IMG/VR virus record: IMGVR_UViG_3300020401_000004
Coordinates: 1 to 43,564 of that record
Length of the DNA: 43,564 nt
Strand: one strand, 5' to 3'
DNA from: a virus
In this document: in pieces, positions 8,756-16,220 of the stretch
Layout: every line of letters begins with the position of its first letter
How positions within the stretch are numbered: position 1 is the first letter of the stretch
Made by a program: the position numbers and the translations under genes
Notes under the pieces: model-generated
Databases searched by the model: none
The model's input: the letters and a program-made list of their open reading frames with translations, nothing else
What the model was told of the DNA's origin: nothing

Positions 8756-8821
8756 ATGAAAATGCCAAAGAAAAAAATGATGAAAGGTGGAAAGAAAGGT
8801 AAGGGGGGTAAGAAGTATTAA
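8756..8821 (+). CDS. 21-residue Lys/Gly-rich micro-protein
   Basis: This tiny ORF is almost entirely Lys, Gly and Met (MKMPKKKMMKGG...). It follows TAGGAGTTGATCCC, a good Shine-Dalgarno with seven bases of spacing. The stop overlaps the next start as TAATG. Its size leaves room for chance, but the ribosome site, coupling and likeness to its basic neighbours support a real gene. Function is unknown; nucleic-acid contact is likely from charge alone. Confidence 0.6.
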   Translation: MKMPKKKMMKGGKKGKGGKKY

Positions 8822-8982
8822 TGCCATACTCTAGCTATTCACCAAAGCAGAAAAAGTTAGCTGCGTTAGCTGGTAACAAAAAGAAAATAGATCGGGCTGA
8901 CCTGATCGCATTACGGACTAAGAAAGGTGGCAAAAAGAAAGGGCGTAAGCCTGTCTCTCGGAAGAGGGGAAAAATCTCGTAA
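8821..8982 (+). CDS. 53-residue basic hypothetical protein
   Basis: It starts in a TAATG overlap (MPYSSYSPKQKKLAAL...) and ends with a Lys/Arg-rich tail (KKGGKKKGRKPVSRKRG). The end overlaps the next gene by 56 bases in another frame. The tail could bind DNA or RNA. Short basic proteins beginning this way are familiar to me from marine phages near the capsid gene, but I cannot name a function. Confidence 0.62.
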   Translation: MPYSSYSPKQKKLAALAGNKKKIDRADLIALRTKKGGKKKGRKPVSRKRGKIS

Positions 8983-9175
8983 AGGCGGCCTAACAGCTAA
9001 AGGTAGAGCCAAGTACAATCGTGCTACAGGCTCTAACCTAAAGGCCCCACAGCCAGGGGGAGGTGCTAGGAAGCGTTCTTTCTGTGCTAGAATGAAGGGT
9101 GTAAAAGGCCCTATGAAAAAACCAAACGGTAAGCCAACCCGTAAGGCGTTGGCACTCAGGAGATGGAAGTGCTAA
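8927..9175 (+). CDS. 82-residue basic protein, probably DUF6321-like
   Basis: The segment GRAKYNRATGSNLKAP followed by RKRSFCARM, and the RRWKC end, match a conserved small protein of cyanophages that I recall as DUF6321. The start is a GTG giving MAKRKGVSLSLGRG. No in-frame ATG precedes the conserved part, and GTG 8927 yields the N-terminus I expect for the family. It overlaps the previous gene by 56 bases and ends in TAATG. The many Arg/Lys residues suggest a nucleic-acid or capsid-interior role; none is established. Confidence 0.8.
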   Translation: MAKRKGVSLSLGRGEKSRKGGLTAKGRAKYNRATGSNLKAPQPGGGARKRSFCARMKGVKGPMKKPNGKPTRKALALRRWKC

Positions 9176-9240
9176 TGGCCTATAAAAAGAAAAAGAAAAA
9201 AGGAAACAGCAAATGCGGCTGCAAACACGGAGGTAAATAA
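9175..9240 (+). CDS. 21-residue Lys-rich micro-protein with a Cys pair
   Basis: It reads MAYKKKKKKGNSKCGCKHGG plus K, set between two TAATG overlaps. The CGC and a nearby His could bind a metal, but the peptide is too short to be sure. Perfect stop/start coupling on both sides is the main support. Confidence 0.6.
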   Translation: MAYKKKKKKGNSKCGCKHGGK

Positions 9241-9407
9241 TGGGTAAACTATGTGCTAGAGGTAAGGCCGCAGCTAAACGTAAGTTTAAGGTCTACCCAT
9301 CTGCATACGCTAACGGCTATGCCGTACAGGTATGTAAAGGTAAAATTAAAGGTAGTGACGGTAAACGTAGAACTGCCAAAGGTTACTCTAAAAAGAAAAA
9401 AAGGTAA
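9240..9407 (+). CDS. 55-residue conserved cyanophage basic protein
   Basis: The motif CARGKAAAKRKFKVYPSAYA followed by QVCKG is one I recognise from small proteins encoded by many cyanophages. The tail is a run of Lys/Arg. It has TAATG overlaps at both ends. Function is unknown; conservation of two cysteines and a YPS-AYANGY core suggests a small fold rather than a disordered tail. Confidence 0.75.
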   Translation: MGKLCARGKAAAKRKFKVYPSAYANGYAVQVCKGKIKGSDGKRRTAKGYSKKKKR

Positions 9408-9559
9408 TGGCTAAATTAACACCCAGACAGGAAGCCACTCTAAAAAAACATCAGAAACATCACACTGCTAAACACATGGCTATGATGAAAAAGATGATGA
9501 GAGACGGGTCTACTTTTACAGCTGCACATAAGGCAGCTATGAAGAAAGTAGGAAAATGA
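9407..9559 (+). CDS. 50-residue His/Met/Lys-rich hypothetical protein
   Basis: It begins MAKLTPRQEATLKKHQKHH and continues with Met/Lys repeats, probably one or two amphipathic helices. It starts in TAATG with the previous gene and ends in an ATGA overlap with the next. The helical TPRQE start resembles small cyanophage proteins of this cluster. No function can be given. Confidence 0.68.
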   Translation: MAKLTPRQEATLKKHQKHHTAKHMAMMKKMMRDGSTFTAAHKAAMKKVGK

Positions 9560-9792
9560 GTCTTAAAAGATGGTTTAAGGAGAAGTGGGTAGACGTTAAG
9601 ACTGGTAAGCCATGTGGAAGACAGAAAGGCGAAACCCGTAAAGGCTACCCTGCCTGTAGACCATCAAGGCGAGTCTCGTCTAAAACCCCTAAGACCTCCT
9701 CGGAGATGTCTAGTAAAGAACGTACTAGATTTCGTAAATCCAAAACAAGTTCAAAACGAATTAACTACAACCACAAACGAAGAAAGAGATGA
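9556..9792 (+). CDS. 78-residue basic protein, probably DUF5872-like
   Basis: The WFKEKWVDVKTGKPCGR start, the KGYPACRPSRR segment and the SSKTPKTSSEMSS segment are those of a small conserved protein found in phages and bacteria, which I recall as DUF5872. Two cysteines (CGR, ACRP) are retained. It is coupled by ATGA at both ends, and its stop lies inside the hli start. Function is unknown. Confidence 0.78.
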   Translation: MSLKRWFKEKWVDVKTGKPCGRQKGETRKGYPACRPSRRVSSKTPKTSSEMSSKERTRFRKSKTSSKRINYNHKRRKR

Positions 9793-9923
9793 CACATCAC
9801 AACCATGAAGGTGACAGATGGCATGTAGCAGAGGAGGTAAATGGCCGACTCGCAATGCTAGGTATATTAGCAGCTATAGGTGCCTACGCTTGTACAGGGC
9901 AGATTATACCAGGAATTTTTTAA
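9789..9923 (+). CDS. hli: high-light-inducible protein (Hli, chlorophyll-binding)
   Basis: This is a 44-residue one-helix protein. Residues 14-25 read AEEVNGRLAMLG, the chlorophyll a/b-binding motif ExxNGRxAMxG of the Hli/LHC family, followed by the membrane segment ILAAIGAYACTGQIIPGIF. Hli proteins sit in the thylakoid membrane near photosystem II and protect it under excess light. Cyanophages carry them to keep photosynthesis running during infection. It starts by ATGA overlap with the previous gene and lies just before the capsid gene, so it is probably expressed with late genes. No psbA accompanies it. This is the clearest host signal in the window. Confidence 0.92.
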   Translation: MTHHNHEGDRWHVAEEVNGRLAMLGILAAIGAYACTGQIIPGIF

Positions 9924-9998
9924 GCCACGTCCGTTCATCCCTAACGGGACGCATGCAACCTAATCATGGAACGGGGGTTAGGGTATATGGAGATTACA

Positions 9999-10055
9999 AT
10001 GACTGTAACTTACGTATATCGTGGCATTGAGTACACAAGAGTAGTCAAGAAATAG
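9999..10055 (+). CDS. 18-residue micro-ORF, DUF4278-like
   Basis: It encodes MTVTYVYRGIEYTRVVKK behind a GGAG at 9989-9992, with good spacing; an in-frame ATG at 9987 adds four residues. The TYxYRGxxY pattern is the core of a short domain (DUF4278, from memory) seen in cyanobacteria and their phages, often near hli. It may be a real micro-protein or the leader peptide of the structured element right after it. Confidence 0.5.
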   Translation: MTVTYVYRGIEYTRVVKK

Positions 10056-10140
10056 TTGACTTGGGAGGTGCAACTCCTCCCTACTCTATTGGCTTCTGGC
10101 CCCTACGGGGATACCCATAAGCCGTCTAGACGGTGGGATA
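10056..10140 (+). ncRNA. structured RNA element in the capsid gene leader
   Basis: Three helices can be drawn. GGGAGG (10063-10068) pairs with CCTCCC (10076-10081). GGCTT (10091-10095) pairs with AAGCC (10119-10123), enclosing CCCC-TAC-GGGG (10100-10110). CCGTCTAGACGG (10122-10133) is a perfect palindrome, flanked by CCCA/TGGG that could pair in an alternative fold. The first hairpin hides a perfect GGAGG Shine-Dalgarno. Such density in about 80 bases with no ORF suggests a transcribed regulatory RNA of the capsid mRNA. Whether it belongs to a known family (for instance the cyanophage wcaG or PhotoRC motifs) cannot be told by eye. Confidence 0.55.
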
Positions 10141-10171
10141 GACCACAAAAACATAGTGAGTCGCATAAGAC

Positions 10172-10201
10172 TTGCAACTTTTCACGTGATAAGACGATAA
10201 T
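10172..10201 (+). promoter_or_regulatory. possible sigma-70-like promoter before the capsid gene
   Basis: TTGCAA (10172-10177) and GATAAT (10196-10201) are 18 bases apart, followed by an AT-rich stretch up to the capsid ATG. Each box has at most two mismatches to the bacterial consensus. A late gene in a T7-like phage would usually be read by the phage polymerase, so this is only a candidate. Confidence 0.35.
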
Positions 10202-10226
10202 TTATACCTAAATTTTTTTTAGAAAA

Positions 10227-11396
10227 ATGGCACAACAGTCAACAAATGATCCAGCTTCACAATTAAATCTGGGTCGCATTAACGGTGCTGGTAACGCTAC
10301 TAACAATAGGGATTTATACCTAAAATTGTTCAGTGGAGAAATGTTTACTGGCTTCCAAAGAGAGACAATCGCTAGAGATTTAGTTCAAAAAAGAACACTC
10401 ACAAACGGTAGGAGTTTACAGTTCATCTATACTGGACGCACAACAGCCGAGTATCATACTCCAGGAAATTCCATCCTAGGTAATGACCAGAAGGCACCTC
10501 CAGTAGCTGAGAAAACAATTACAGTCGATGATCTCCTTATTTCTAGTGCGTTCGTATATGAGCTAGATGAAACACTCTCACATTACGAATTGAGGGGAGA
10601 GATTTCCAGAAAGATTGGATATGCTCTTGCTCAAAAGTATGATAGACTAATTTTTAGAGCTATCGCTAAAGGTGCTAGACAGGCTTCTCCAGTTAGTATG
10701 ACTAACTTTGTAGAGCCAGGTGGTACTCAAATTCAAGTTGGTGGCGGATCTGACGCAGACGACGCTTACAACTCAACTCACCTAATCAATGCGTTCTACG
10801 ACGCAGCTGCAGCTCTTGACGAAAAAGGAGTCAGTGAGGACGGTAGAGTGGCTGTATTGACACCTCGCCAATACTACGCTTTGATACAGAACATTGAATC
10901 AAATGGTCTAATCAACCGTAACGAAAGAGGCGACGCATTGCAGTCTGGTAACGGCATCATCGAGATAGCTGGTATCCAGATCTTCAAGTCTATGAATATT
11001 CCATTCTTTAGTAAGTATGGTACTAAGTATGCTCCTGCTTCAGGTGCTTCTGCTGGTACTGACCTTGCTACAGTAGATCCAGGAAATACTGGTTCATGGG
11101 TTTCAGAGGGTATTGAAACAGCAAACACCGCAACAGGTAACAACTACGGTGCACGTCAGAACTACGGTGCTGCAAGTAACTTTGCAAACTCATGTGGATT
11201 AATCTTCCAACGTGAGGCCGCTGGTGTAGTCGAGACAATCGGCCCACAGGTTCAAGTAACAAGTGGAGATGTGTCTGTTGTCTACCAAGGTGACGTGATA
11301 TTGGGACGTATGGCTATGGGAGCAGATTTCTTAAATCCTGCTGCCTCAGTAGAATTGTTCGCAGGAACAACTACAAAGCCTGCAGCTTTCAACTAA
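10227..11396 (+). CDS. major capsid protein, T7 gp10-like
   Basis: This 389-residue protein follows the scaffold and small-gene cluster and precedes the tail tube genes, as in T7. It has family-like segments: DLYLKLFSGEMFTGFQRETI near residue 28, LQFIYTGRTTAEYHTPG near 65, and ALAQKYDRLIFRAIAKGAR near 136. The coat folds as HK97-type shells. No Shine-Dalgarno precedes the ATG; the leader there is T-rich (TTTTTTTTAG). A structured leader and a strong terminator bracket the gene, consistent with its own abundant transcript. Confidence 0.95.
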   Translation: MAQQSTNDPASQLNLGRINGAGNATNNRDLYLKLFSGEMFTGFQRETIARDLVQKRTLTNGRSLQFIYTGRTTAEYHTPGNSILGNDQKAPPVAEKTITVDDLLISSAFVYELDETLSHYELRGEISRKIGYALAQKYDRLIFRAIAKGARQASPVSMTNFVEPGGTQIQVGGGSDADDAYNSTHLINAFYDAAAALDEKGVSEDGRVAVLTPRQYYALIQNIESNGLINRNERGDALQSGNGIIEIAGIQIFKSMNIPFFSKYGTKYAPASGASAGTDLATVDPGNTGSWVSEGIETANTATGNNYGARQNYGAASNFANSCGLIFQREAAGVVETIGPQVQVTSGDVSVVYQGDVILGRMAMGADFLNPAASVELFAGTTTKPAAFN

Positions 11397-11408
11397 TACA
11401 TTTTATAC

Positions 11409-11429
11409 GGGGGCACACGCCCCCCTTTT
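11409..11429 (+). terminator. Rho-independent terminator after the capsid gene
   Basis: GGGGGC (11409-11414), loop ACAC, then GCCCCC (11419-11424) and C-TTTT make a textbook terminator 12 bases after the capsid stop. T7 also has its main terminator right after gene 10. The next gene begins four bases downstream, so partial read-through must feed the tail genes. Confidence 0.85.
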
Positions 11430-11432
11430 CTT

Positions 11433-12077
11433 ATGGCAGCAATAACATATGGTGTGTCCACCGAACTGGATGCAGTAAACGCAATTCTTATGAGTGTTGG
11501 AGAGTCACCCGTCAACACCCTCACAGTGCAGAGCCCAGATGTGGCTATTGCTCAGGCAACTCTTCGACAAGTCTGCCGTGAGATACAAACACAGGGCTGG
11601 GTGTATAATACAGAAAATGACTATCCTATTCAATTAGATAGTAACAACCACTGTGTTATCCCAAACAACATCCTTCAACTAGACCTAAACCATTTTAGGC
11701 ATGGTAATGATTTCGATGTTGTTAGAAGAAGTGACAACGGTATAATGAAAGTCTATGATAAGATAGGACATTCATTTGAATTTAAAAATGTCACAGGTGG
11801 TAAATTATATTTTGATGTAATCTGGATGCTAGATTTTGAAGATCTACCACAGGCATTTAAGGACTACATTACTACCAGAGCGTCGAGGATTGCCTCTAAC
11901 CGCATGGTAAACAACCCACAGGCTGCTAAGTTACTCGAGTCAGACGAGGCTCTTGCAAGGGCAGCAGCGTTGGAGTATGACACTTCACAGGCTGACTATA
12001 ATATCTTCACAGATACTAAGTATCAGCATAATCCCAACAGCACCTATCGTCCATCGCAAGTTATTAGAAGAATGTAA
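11433..12077 (+). CDS. tail tubular protein A, T7 gp11-like
   Basis: This 214-residue protein (T7 gp11 has 196) forms the upper ring of the short tail between portal and nozzle. The family-like start DAVNAILMSVGESPVNTL and the WVYNTENDYPI stretch are present, as are the helical EALARAAALEYDTSQADYN repeats typical of its C-terminus. It begins just beyond the capsid terminator and ends in TAATG with tail tubular protein B. Confidence 0.92.
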   Translation: MAAITYGVSTELDAVNAILMSVGESPVNTLTVQSPDVAIAQATLRQVCREIQTQGWVYNTENDYPIQLDSNNHCVIPNNILQLDLNHFRHGNDFDVVRRSDNGIMKVYDKIGHSFEFKNVTGGKLYFDVIWMLDFEDLPQAFKDYITTRASRIASNRMVNNPQAAKLLESDEALARAAALEYDTSQADYNIFTDTKYQHNPNSTYRPSQVIRRM

Positions 12078-15000
12078 TGGCAAGTATTAACCAACGTATT
12101 CCTAACTTTCTCGGAGGAGTTTCACAACAGCCAGATAAAATAAAATTTCCTGGGCAGTTACGAGTATGTGACAATGCTGTGCCTGACATAACTTTTGGCC
12201 TAAAAAAACGTCCTCCTGCAGAGTTTATAGGTAAACTAACAAACGCCAATACCACAGGTCATTGGTATGACATATTAAGAGACGGTGACGAGAAATATAT
12301 TGTACAGATCACACCGTCCCTTACAGGATCTATGCCTATAAGAGTATGGGACATAGCAGATGGGACTGAAAAATCTCTGACAAATTCTTCTGGAGATTCT
12401 ATATTTAGTTATTTATCAGGAGCAACATCTCCATATTCTGTACAGACAATTCAAGATTACACCTTGATAGCTAACCCTAACAAGACTATAGGAACTACAG
12501 GAACAACTGATGCACCAATATTAAATGGAGACTACTCGTTTGCAAGGTTAGACACTATTGCATACAATACAGAATATGTATTATACACAGGATCAGCCCC
12601 AACACCAAATACATACTATCGTGTAACCTCAATCAAAGTCGACGTTGTACAAAGTGGTAGTCTTAACGGTGCTACATTTGATGACAGTAACGAAGACGGA
12701 AGGTTCGCTGGAAGTATTGTTTGGTCATTCACAGGTGGTCAAAATGTAACTACAACTGGAGCTCAGGTTGGTGGTACTAATATCACTGAGGGTATTGAGG
12801 GTAGCTTACAGGTAAACGCTCAAAGTTTTATAAAAGACAATATAGCTACATATCAAGCTAGTGGATCTACTGGAACTCCATCAAACTCTGGTTCAGGAGC
12901 TGACTTTATTGGGTACACACAAGACTATGATACTAGATATACTGCAACAGTTACCTTAAAAAATGGTGGTATAATTAAAACAAGTAATACAAATACAGCT
13001 CAGGGTTTATTCATTGATGTAGCTTTAGAAGGGCAAACATACCGTATATCCGTTGAAGCTGTTGAGGAAGTTACCACATATGATGGGGTATCTAATATAG
13101 CATACCATAAAACTCCACGTAACCCATCTGAGGGTTATCTCAGTATGGCTACTATTCTTAAAGGTTTAGCATCTTCTGTAAATAGCTCACTTCCTAACGT
13201 CTCTGCTGAGGTTATTGGTAGTGGTTTATTTCTAAATGGTACAGGTGCTGACGGTGTAAACTTTCTTGGAGGTGCCGTAAACGAAAACATGAGTGTCATA
13301 GGTCAGAAAGCACAGGATATTAGTAGGCTACCAGCTATGTGTAAACAAGGTTATGTGGCTCAAATTTCAAATACTGCTGACTTGGAGACTGATGATTATT
13401 ATGTAAAATTTTTTGCAGATAATGGTAGTTCTGGTGTAGGTAGCTGGGAGGAAACTGTAAGGCCACATAACTTCGATGGTTCTGGAAACGACCCAATGGT
13501 AAAGGGTTTAGACCCCGCAACCATGCCACATGCACTTATAAACAACCGTAATGGTACGTTTACTTTTGTTAAGCTAGACTTATCAACAGCAAACTCACAG
13601 GGTAATGAAAATTATTGGAAAGATAGACAGGTAGGAGACGATGTATCTAACCCATTTCCTAGTTTTAACGGTCAAACTATACAAGAATTGTTCTTTCACA
13701 GAAACAGATTTGGGATTATATCTAACGAACAGGTAGTTTTAAGCCAGCCAGGGGGGTACTTCAACTTCTTTATTGTGTCTGCTATAGCTGCTAGTGATGA
13801 TAATCCTATAGATATTACTGTATCTGACATCAAACCAGCGTTTGTAAACCACACACTACCCATACAAAAGGGTCTTATGTTGTTTAGTGATAATGCTCAG
13901 TTTATATTATTTACAGAATCTGACATATTTAGCCCTAAAACAGCTAGATTAAAGAAGATAGCTAGTTATGAATGTGATGCTTCTATTGATCCTGTAGATC
14001 TAGGAACCAGTGTATTGTTTACTTCTAATGTCTCAGCATATGCTAGGGCGTTCGAGGCTACTGTGGTAGATGACGATGTACCTCCTAGTATAATAGAACA
14101 GACAAGGGTAGTACCAGAGTTCTTACCTAAAGATATAACCAAATCAACTAACTCAGCTGCTATAGGTATAACTTCCTATGGTAAAAAAGGAGATGACCAA
14201 GTTTATCATTATAAATACTATAATGCAGGACAAAAACGTGAGCAATCAGCATGGTATAGCTGGACTCTTACAGGTACAATGCAACACATGCTGTACACAG
14301 CTGGTAGTTTCTTTACAGTAACAAAACAAGGATCTGACTATATATTGTCTAGACATGAGTATGTTGCTGATGCTAACGCTAATAGAACTTATGTACTAGG
14401 TGGTGTGGCATCTGATGTAGGAGAGGCAACCAAGACTGCAAGGTGGTTTGAACCATGCTTAGATAGTATGGCTATACCAAGTAGTTTTACCTATACTGCT
14501 CAGGGTGGGTCTAATCTTACAGAAAAAACTGTAGTTACTATAGGCTACACACCTACAAGTGCTGACAACTTTTTCTTAGTTGGTTTGTCTGGTAATGATG
14601 GGTCAGGTAACTCTATAGCTGGTATGGTACGTAAAGCTGATGCTGTAGGAACTAACAGTGCTACATTTAATAATTTACATCTTGCTGCGGGTGCTAAGGT
14701 CGCAGTTGGGTATAAATACACAACACTGATTGAGCTACCTACATACTACTTTACTCCTAGTGCTAACGTCTATGACATGGATGGTGAGCTAAGAATATCT
14801 GGTATAAACTTTGAGCTAGGTGTAAGTGGCCCTATGGAGTTTCATATATCATCTACATTTAATGACATGGCTGACTTTGTACAGTTTGAGTCAGGAATGA
14901 TAACTAACGCTACAAGTTTTAACACACCACCCTCGGAGTTGACAAAACAAGTAAGAGTACCATTGTATAAGAAGACAGATAAATATAGGTTACAAATACA

Positions 15001-15082
15001 AATACCAGACCCCTTTTCCACTGCCCTACTCTCAGCTAGCTGGGATGGCAACTATAATCCAAAACGACATGTACGTAGGTAA
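12077..15082 (+). CDS. tail tubular protein B (nozzle), T7 gp12-like
   Basis: This 1001-residue protein is longer than T7 gp12 (794), as is usual in cyanophages. It starts INQRIPNFLGGVSQQPD, the classic N-terminus of this family, followed by long beta-rich repeats of a propeller nozzle. FHRNRFGIISNEQVVLSQPG lies near residue 537. It builds the tail tip that opens for DNA exit. The end overlaps the next gene by 38 bases in another frame. Confidence 0.94.
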   Translation: MASINQRIPNFLGGVSQQPDKIKFPGQLRVCDNAVPDITFGLKKRPPAEFIGKLTNANTTGHWYDILRDGDEKYIVQITPSLTGSMPIRVWDIADGTEKSLTNSSGDSIFSYLSGATSPYSVQTIQDYTLIANPNKTIGTTGTTDAPILNGDYSFARLDTIAYNTEYVLYTGSAPTPNTYYRVTSIKVDVVQSGSLNGATFDDSNEDGRFAGSIVWSFTGGQNVTTTGAQVGGTNITEGIEGSLQVNAQSFIKDNIATYQASGSTGTPSNSGSGADFIGYTQDYDTRYTATVTLKNGGIIKTSNTNTAQGLFIDVALEGQTYRISVEAVEEVTTYDGVSNIAYHKTPRNPSEGYLSMATILKGLASSVNSSLPNVSAEVIGSGLFLNGTGADGVNFLGGAVNENMSVIGQKAQDISRLPAMCKQGYVAQISNTADLETDDYYVKFFADNGSSGVGSWEETVRPHNFDGSGNDPMVKGLDPATMPHALINNRNGTFTFVKLDLSTANSQGNENYWKDRQVGDDVSNPFPSFNGQTIQELFFHRNRFGIISNEQVVLSQPGGYFNFFIVSAIAASDDNPIDITVSDIKPAFVNHTLPIQKGLMLFSDNAQFILFTESDIFSPKTARLKKIASYECDASIDPVDLGTSVLFTSNVSAYARAFEATVVDDDVPPSIIEQTRVVPEFLPKDITKSTNSAAIGITSYGKKGDDQVYHYKYYNAGQKREQSAWYSWTLTGTMQHMLYTAGSFFTVTKQGSDYILSRHEYVADANANRTYVLGGVASDVGEATKTARWFEPCLDSMAIPSSFTYTAQGGSNLTEKTVVTIGYTPTSADNFFLVGLSGNDGSGNSIAGMVRKADAVGTNSATFNNLHLAAGAKVAVGYKYTTLIELPTYYFTPSANVYDMDGELRISGINFELGVSGPMEFHISSTFNDMADFVQFESGMITNATSFNTPPSELTKQVRVPLYKKTDKYRLQIQIPDPFSTALLSASWDGNYNPKRHVRR

Positions 15083-15521
15083 GTATATACAGCCTTGCAC
15101 TCCTGAGCTTGCTCTAAGTGTAGGGCTAAACTTACGCTGGGAAGACAGACGTGAGGCAGAACAAACAACAGGTTTAGCTGCAGAGGCTTCTATAATAGAG
15201 TCACATTTCAAATCTGCATATTCAGTATATTTTAAGGTTCCCAACGGCAAGGCTGCTGGAGTGGCGGGAGTAACTTCCCAAAATATAATATGGATGTTAT
15301 GTACTGATGCAAGCACAGAATACCCACATACATTTGTAAGGGAAGCAAAACGCTGGGTAAATAGTTTACCTAATCCTTATTTATGCAATGTAGCAGATAT
15401 GAGAAATGAAGCACATATAAAACTGTTAAAGATGTTAGGTTTTACGTTTATCAATTATTATGTCTACAATAAAGTCCCACTTATCGAATTTATAAAACCA
15501 TGTGTACCCCCCTTGCTTTAG
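15045..15521 (+). CDS. T7 gp13-like internal virion protein
   Basis: This 158-residue protein lies between the nozzle and the gp14-like core protein, where T7 gp13 (138) is encoded. The WVNSLPNPYLCNVADMRNEA and KLLKMLGFTFINYYV stretch parallels the end of gp13, which has an acetyltransferase-like fold without known catalysis (DUF2833 from memory). The ATG at 15045 sits inside the previous gene; a second ATG at 15060 is possible. Its role in the virion is not clear even in T7. Confidence 0.75.
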   Translation: MATIIQNDMYVGKYIQPCTPELALSVGLNLRWEDRREAEQTTGLAAEASIIESHFKSAYSVYFKVPNGKAAGVAGVTSQNIIWMLCTDASTEYPHTFVREAKRWVNSLPNPYLCNVADMRNEAHIKLLKMLGFTFINYYVYNKVPLIEFIKPCVPPLL

Positions 15522-16216
15522 GAATTGCGGCAGGAGGAGCCTCGGCTGTTACTGGTATTATGCAACAAAACCGAGCACATAGAGCTCAGGTTGATGCTGT
15601 TAATAGATCCAATCAGATAGCTAGGCAAAAATATCTAAATGATATTACAATATCCGCATTTAATGATAGGCAGAAAGGACAGGTCTTTACAGCACAGTTA
15701 CAGGCTGACGCTGCATCTAGAGCTGCCTTCTATAAACAAAAAGAATTTAATCAGATTGAAGCTAACAGAGCTAGCGAATCTGCACAACAAGAATTAAGAG
15801 AAAAAATTACTGAGTCTTTATTTTCTAGCCAAGCTAATTTAGCTAAGGCAATACAAGCTCAAGGTACTATATTAGCAAGCGGACAGGCTGCTGGTCAGTC
15901 AACTATGCTTTCACTAGATCAAGCTGAAAGAGAATTAGGTTATGCTCAAGCTCAGTTAGATGCTTCTGTATTTGATGCTACTAAAGCATATGGTATCAAA
16001 CAATTTGGAGTAAACTTAGATCAATTCTCAAGTGATGTAAGTGCATATAACAGAATTACAACTACCGCACCAATGGCCCCAGCTGCGTCATTTATGACAA
16101 TGCGACCCATTGAACAAGCTCCACCACCTAAGCCATCCATATTGACACCTATACTTGGTGGATTTGTGACTGGTGTACAGACTGGATATGGCGTAAAAGC
16201 CGCATTAAGAAACTAA
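15500..16216 (+). CDS. internal virion protein B, T7 gp14-like
   Basis: This is a 238-residue, Ala/Gln-rich, mostly helical protein (T7 gp14 has 196). The start MCTPLALGIAAGGASAVTG is a hydrophobic small-residue segment able to enter membranes, fitting the gp14 role of forming an outer-membrane pore on ejection. Long heptad-like Gln/Ala helices follow, then a Pro-rich end and a final hydrophobic segment (ILTPILGGFVTGV). It overlaps the previous gene by 22 bases. Confidence 0.87.
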   Translation: MCTPLALGIAAGGASAVTGIMQQNRAHRAQVDAVNRSNQIARQKYLNDITISAFNDRQKGQVFTAQLQADAASRAAFYKQKEFNQIEANRASESAQQELREKITESLFSSQANLAKAIQAQGTILASGQAAGQSTMLSLDQAERELGYAQAQLDASVFDATKAYGIKQFGVNLDQFSSDVSAYNRITTTAPMAPAASFMTMRPIEQAPPPKPSILTPILGGFVTGVQTGYGVKAALRN

Positions 16217-16220
16217 AACT

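Noticed and set aside
9818-10030. 70-codon plus-strand ORF over the hli end
   Set aside because: It overlaps hli in another frame and its Arg/Ser/Tyr-rich translation resembles nothing; the hli and the 18-codon ORF frames explain the stretch better.
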